Below are positions 12,406-14,680 of a stretch of DNA of 14,680 nucleotides, one piece after another. Origin of the DNA: Nitrospirota bacterium (GTDB taxonomy: Bacteria; Nitrospirota; Thermodesulfovibrionia; Thermodesulfovibrionales; JdFR-85); NCBI GenBank assembly GCA_003232715.1, contig QIJG01000146.1, positions 1 through 14,680 of the forward strand, written 5' to 3'. How positions within the stretch are numbered: the first letter of the stretch is position 1; the number at the start of each line of letters is the position of its first letter. The translations under genes and the position numbers were made by a program. Under the pieces are notes generated by a model. That model was not told where the DNA came from. It did no database searches and saw nothing but the letters and a program-made list of their open reading frames with translations.

Positions 12406-13865
12406 GTTACAGAGAGACCCTCGAGTATCTTTACGGCCTCAGACATCAGGGGATAAAGTTAGGACTTGAAAATCCGGGGAAACTCTTCTCCCTTACAGGC
12501 AATCCTCAAAGTGCATACCATGCTGTTCATGTTGCCGGCACAAACGGCAAGGGCTCAACAGTATCCATGATCGCCTCTATGCTGAAAGCGGCAGGTATCA
12601 GAACAGGGACTTTCACATCCCCACACCTTGTGAGCTTCACTGAAAGGATCCAGGTTGATGGTGAGATGATCAGTGAAGAGGACGTCCTGAGACTTGCCGA
12701 AAATATCAGGGAACGGGTAGAGAGTGCCGGGGATTTAAATCCCACCTTCTTTGAATTCGTCACTGCCATGGCATTAGTTTACTTTCGGGAGCAGGGGGTG
12801 GAGTGGGCTGTAGTCGAGACAGGCATGGGCGGAAGGTTCGATGCCACAAATGTTATAAGCCCTGATATTGCGATCATTACCCCTGTAGGGTTGGACCACA
12901 GGGATTTCCTTGGCGAGACCCTCCCGGAGATTGCCTATGAGAAGGCGGGTATTATAAAAGGAGGAGTCCCACTTGTGCTTGCACCCCAGGCAGGGGACGC
13001 CCTGAATACTATCCTGAAAACAGCAAAGGAGAAGAATGTAGCTGTATATAAATATGGCGATGATTTTAAGGCAGAGATACAGGAGATGACACAAGCGGGG
13101 GTGAGGTTTGATTATATGAGTTTCGGGTTAAACTCGCAACCCGCAACCCGCAACCCGCAACCCGCAACTGAAATAAAGGGTCTCTTCACCCCCCTTACAG
13201 GTTCCTATCAGGCGATAAACGGTGCTGTTGCAGTCAAGGCATCGGAGATAGTCCTGAAATCCTGCAGTCCTCCTATTGATGATATCCCCGGTGTAATCCG
13301 TTCAGGACTGTCCGGCACATACTGGCCGGGCAGGTGCGAACTTGTCAAACTTAAGGGAATACCGATACTATTGGACGGAGCACACAACCCCGAAGCAGCC
13401 CTTGCACTGTCAGAAACCCTGAGCAATGTATATCTGTCATCATGCAGGACAGGGAATTATGACAACCTGATACTCATCTTCGGAGCAATGGCTGACAAGG
13501 ATATAAAAGAAATCCTCAACCCCCTCCTGCCACTTGCCCGTGCAGTCATATTTACTTCCCCATCCTACGGCAGATCTGAAAAACCGGAGACACTGCTCAG
13601 AATAGCAAGGGGTCAGGTCTCAACATTTGACATAAGCGCTGACACCTCTCTTTCAGAGAATCAAAATGAACAGTTATGTCAAATGTTGAGACCTGACCCC
13701 TCTTTTTATGCCACACCGGATATAAAAGAAGCCATTAAACTTGCTGGAGGGCTTTATCACAAGGGTGATCTTGTTGTTGTGACGGGCTCCTTCTATACTG
13801 TCGGGGAGACACGCGAGGTAATGGGAGAGAAGGCCGTTCTTGCTAAATTAAGAGAGCATAGATAG
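12402..13865 (+). CDS. folC: Folylpolyglutamate synthase / dihydrofolate synthase FolC
   Basis: 487 aa; most FolC proteins are about 420-440. The ATP-binding P-loop AGTNGKGS (45-52), SPHLVSFTERI, ETGMGGRFDATN, HRDFLGETLPEIAYEKAGI, ILLDGAHNPEA, IFGAMADKDI and the final VVVTGSFYTVGE are all present, so the enzyme core looks complete. It adds glutamate to folates and to dihydropteroate. The extra length comes from two in-frame repeat insertions. One is a heptanucleotide array (residues about 244-256, LNSQPATRNPQPATE). The other is palindromic element B (residues about 403-434, beginning GQVSTFDISADTSL), placed between the LLRIAR helix and FYATPDIKEA. Both lie in regions that should be surface loops. 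It overlaps accD by 4 nt and ends at TAG 13863-13865, against a second copy of element B. Confidence 0.94.
   Translation: MSYRETLEYLYGLRHQGIKLGLENPGKLFSLTGNPQSAYHAVHVAGTNGKGSTVSMIASMLKAAGIRTGTFTSPHLVSFTERIQVDGEMISEEDVLRLAENIRERVESAGDLNPTFFEFVTAMALVYFREQGVEWAVVETGMGGRFDATNVISPDIAIITPVGLDHRDFLGETLPEIAYEKAGIIKGGVPLVLAPQAGDALNTILKTAKEKNVAVYKYGDDFKAEIQEMTQAGVRFDYMSFGLNSQPATRNPQPATEIKGLFTPLTGSYQAINGAVAVKASEIVLKSCSPPIDDIPGVIRSGLSGTYWPGRCELVKLKGIPILLDGAHNPEAALALSETLSNVYLSSCRTGNYDNLILIFGAMADKDIKEILNPLLPLARAVIFTSPSYGRSEKPETLLRIARGQVSTFDISADTSLSENQNEQLCQMLRPDPSFYATPDIKEAIKLAGGLYHKGDLVVVTGSFYTVGETREVMGEKAVLAKLREHR
13136..13169. repeat. Heptanucleotide tandem repeat inside folC
   Basis: Four perfect GCAACCC units (13136-13163) plus a partial fifth. 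Preceded by AACTC, it can fold with the CGGGTT just upstream. It is translated in frame as a Gln/Pro/Ala/Thr/Asn-rich loop within FolC. Its first 13 nt (AACTCGCAACCCG) recur in the riboswitch. Confidence 0.9.
13608..13701. repeat. Family B palindromic element, copy 1, in frame within folC
   Basis: Perfect 28-bp inverted arms (13608-13635 and 13674-13701) surround a 38-nt loop that contains a small TCTCT/AGAGA hairpin. The arm begins AGGGGTCAGGTCTCAACATT. The whole element is read through as about 31 residues of FolC without a stop codon. It is a direct copy of 13868-13961, 260 bp downstream. Confidence 0.93.
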
Positions 13866-13867
13866 CA

Positions 13868-13961
13868 GGGGGTCAGGTCTCAACATTTAACATAAGCGCT
13901 GACACCTCTCTTTCAGAGAATCAAAATGAACAGTTATGTTGAATGTTGAGACTTGACCCCT
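13868..13961. repeat. Family B palindromic element, copy 2, between folC and lptD
   Basis: 89 of 94 positions match copy 1; the 38-nt loop is identical. The 28-bp arms pair with no mismatches and three G-T pairs. All five differences lie in the arms and keep pairing, including one G-C to A-T double change. Flanking similarity extends left to ATAGCA (13862), which includes the folC stop codon. The element ends 13 nt before the lptD ATG. Confidence 0.93.
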
Positions 13962-13974
13962 CACATAGAACTAC

Positions 13975-14680
13975 ATGAAAAACCTACAGTTTGCAATTAT
14001 ATTATTACTGATTGGCTTCTTCCTCTTCCCTGCCCTTTGCAGTGCTGAAGAAGTGGAAACTTCCATTGAGGCAAAGTTCCTGACATACGATGCAGCTCAG
14101 CAGGTCTATCACCTGAGGGGGAATGTGCGGATAAGAAGGCTGGATGCCCTTCTTCAGGCTGACAAAGCGGATTATAGGGAGAAGACCGGAGAGGCCAGGG
14201 CCACAGGGAATGTAAGGTACGAAGACAGGTGGGTCATTATAAAGGCAGAGAATCTTGAGATTAATATGGAAACAAAGAGGGGCATTATCTACAACGCGCG
14301 TCTCTTCTTCAAAAAGGATAATTACCATATCAGGGCTGAAGAGATCGAGCGTCTTGATGAGAAAAACTACGTGATAAGAAAGGCCACATTTACAACGTGC
14401 GATGCGCCTTTGCCTGCATGGTGTTTCAGCTCCAAAAAGACCGATATCAGAATTGGCGACAGGCTGAAGGCAAAAAACGTGCTCTTCAGGATAAAAGGTC
14501 TTCCGGTCCTGTACAGTCCACTTCTGTGGGCACCTATTTATACTGAACGAAAGACCGGTCTCCTCGTGCCTGAGCCGGGATTCAGAAGTGACAAGGGTTT
14601 TTTCTACCGTCAGCCCCTGTTCCTGGCACTCGCTGACAACAGGGATGCGACTCTCTACTTTGACTTGTACACCAGGAGGG
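13975..14680 (+). CDS. lptD: LPS-assembly outer-membrane protein LptD, N-terminal part
   Basis: 235 codons are present; the gene runs off the right edge. Residues 1-24 form a signal peptide (MKNLQFAIILLLIGFFLFPALCSA). An OstA/LptA-like beta-jellyroll domain follows, with AKFLTYDAAQQVYHLRGNV, ADKADYREKTGEARATGNV and KAENLEINMETKRG. Next comes the start of the barrel domain with the family pattern ATFTTCDAPLPAWCFSSKK, LPVLYSPLLWAPI and TGLLVPEPGF. LptD inserts lipopolysaccharide into the outer leaflet of the outer membrane and marks the organism as a typical diderm. No clear ribosome-binding site precedes ATG 13975; repeat element B copy 2 ends just upstream and may influence translation or act as a transcript-end structure after folC. 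Confidence 0.92.
   Translation, partial: MKNLQFAIILLLIGFFLFPALCSAEEVETSIEAKFLTYDAAQQVYHLRGNVRIRRLDALLQADKADYREKTGEARATGNVRYEDRWVIIKAENLEINMETKRGIIYNARLFFKKDNYHIRAEEIERLDEKNYVIRKATFTTCDAPLPAWCFSSKKTDIRIGDRLKAKNVLFRIKGLPVLYSPLLWAPIYTERKTGLLVPEPGFRSDKGFFYRQPLFLALADNRDATLYFDLYTRR

Noticed and set aside
14005..14328. A 107-codon minus-strand frame opposite the start of lptD.
   Set aside because: The plus strand encodes a signal peptide and LptD domains; the opposite frame has no recognisable features.

Overview
The window looks like chromosomal DNA of a Gram-negative, probably anaerobic bacterium. It has a cobalt-early (anaerobic) cobalamin pathway (cbiK, cbiL, cbiD, cbiE, cbiG, cbiC), an lptD gene and an outer-membrane barrel gene. 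Gene content and the trpA-accD-folC-lptD order would fit Nitrospirota or a Desulfobacterota-like lineage. That placement is inference only; no marker gene settles it.

Left two thirds, minus strand (1-9750): one long run, read from right to left. A promoter near 9720-9749 leads into a cobalamin riboswitch (9436-9683). It is followed by an outer-membrane barrel gene that seems to have lost its N-terminus, a signal-peptide-bearing (periplasmic) CbiK cobaltochelatase, a PepSY-type membrane protein, an ABC-2 exporter pair (ATPase and permease), a BtuC-BtuD-BtuF-type importer, and then cbiL, cbiD, cbiE and the first codons of cbiG. Most junctions overlap by 1-13 nt, so the set is probably co-transcribed and translationally coupled, with B12 as the likely repressing signal. 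Together the genes suggest uptake and handling of a cobalt, corrinoid or other tetrapyrrole cargo in the periplasm, feeding corrin-ring synthesis in the cytoplasm. btuF carries a disabling lesion.

Middle: cbiC (9790-10434, minus strand) lies upstream of the riboswitch, so it is outside its direct control. A divergent intergenic region (10441-10652) holds an extended -10 promoter for trpA.

Right third, plus strand: trpA, accD, folC, then the start of lptD, running off the end.

The most interesting content is not a gene but three kinds of repeat. Family A is a ~165-bp structured palindromic element with two copies, flanking cbiD-cbiE; its internal stem differs in sequence but keeps its pairing. 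Family B is a 94-bp element with 28-bp arms. One copy sits in frame inside folC and one between folC and lptD; all five differences between the copies preserve base pairing. The third kind is a set of heptanucleotide (period-7) tandem repeats with different units at several loci: in frame in cbiD and folC, at the ABC-permease/btuC junction, and as an inverted pair between trpA and accD. A short piece sharing the folC unit also sits inside the riboswitch. These suggest a genome that tolerates or spreads small repeats, even inside genes.
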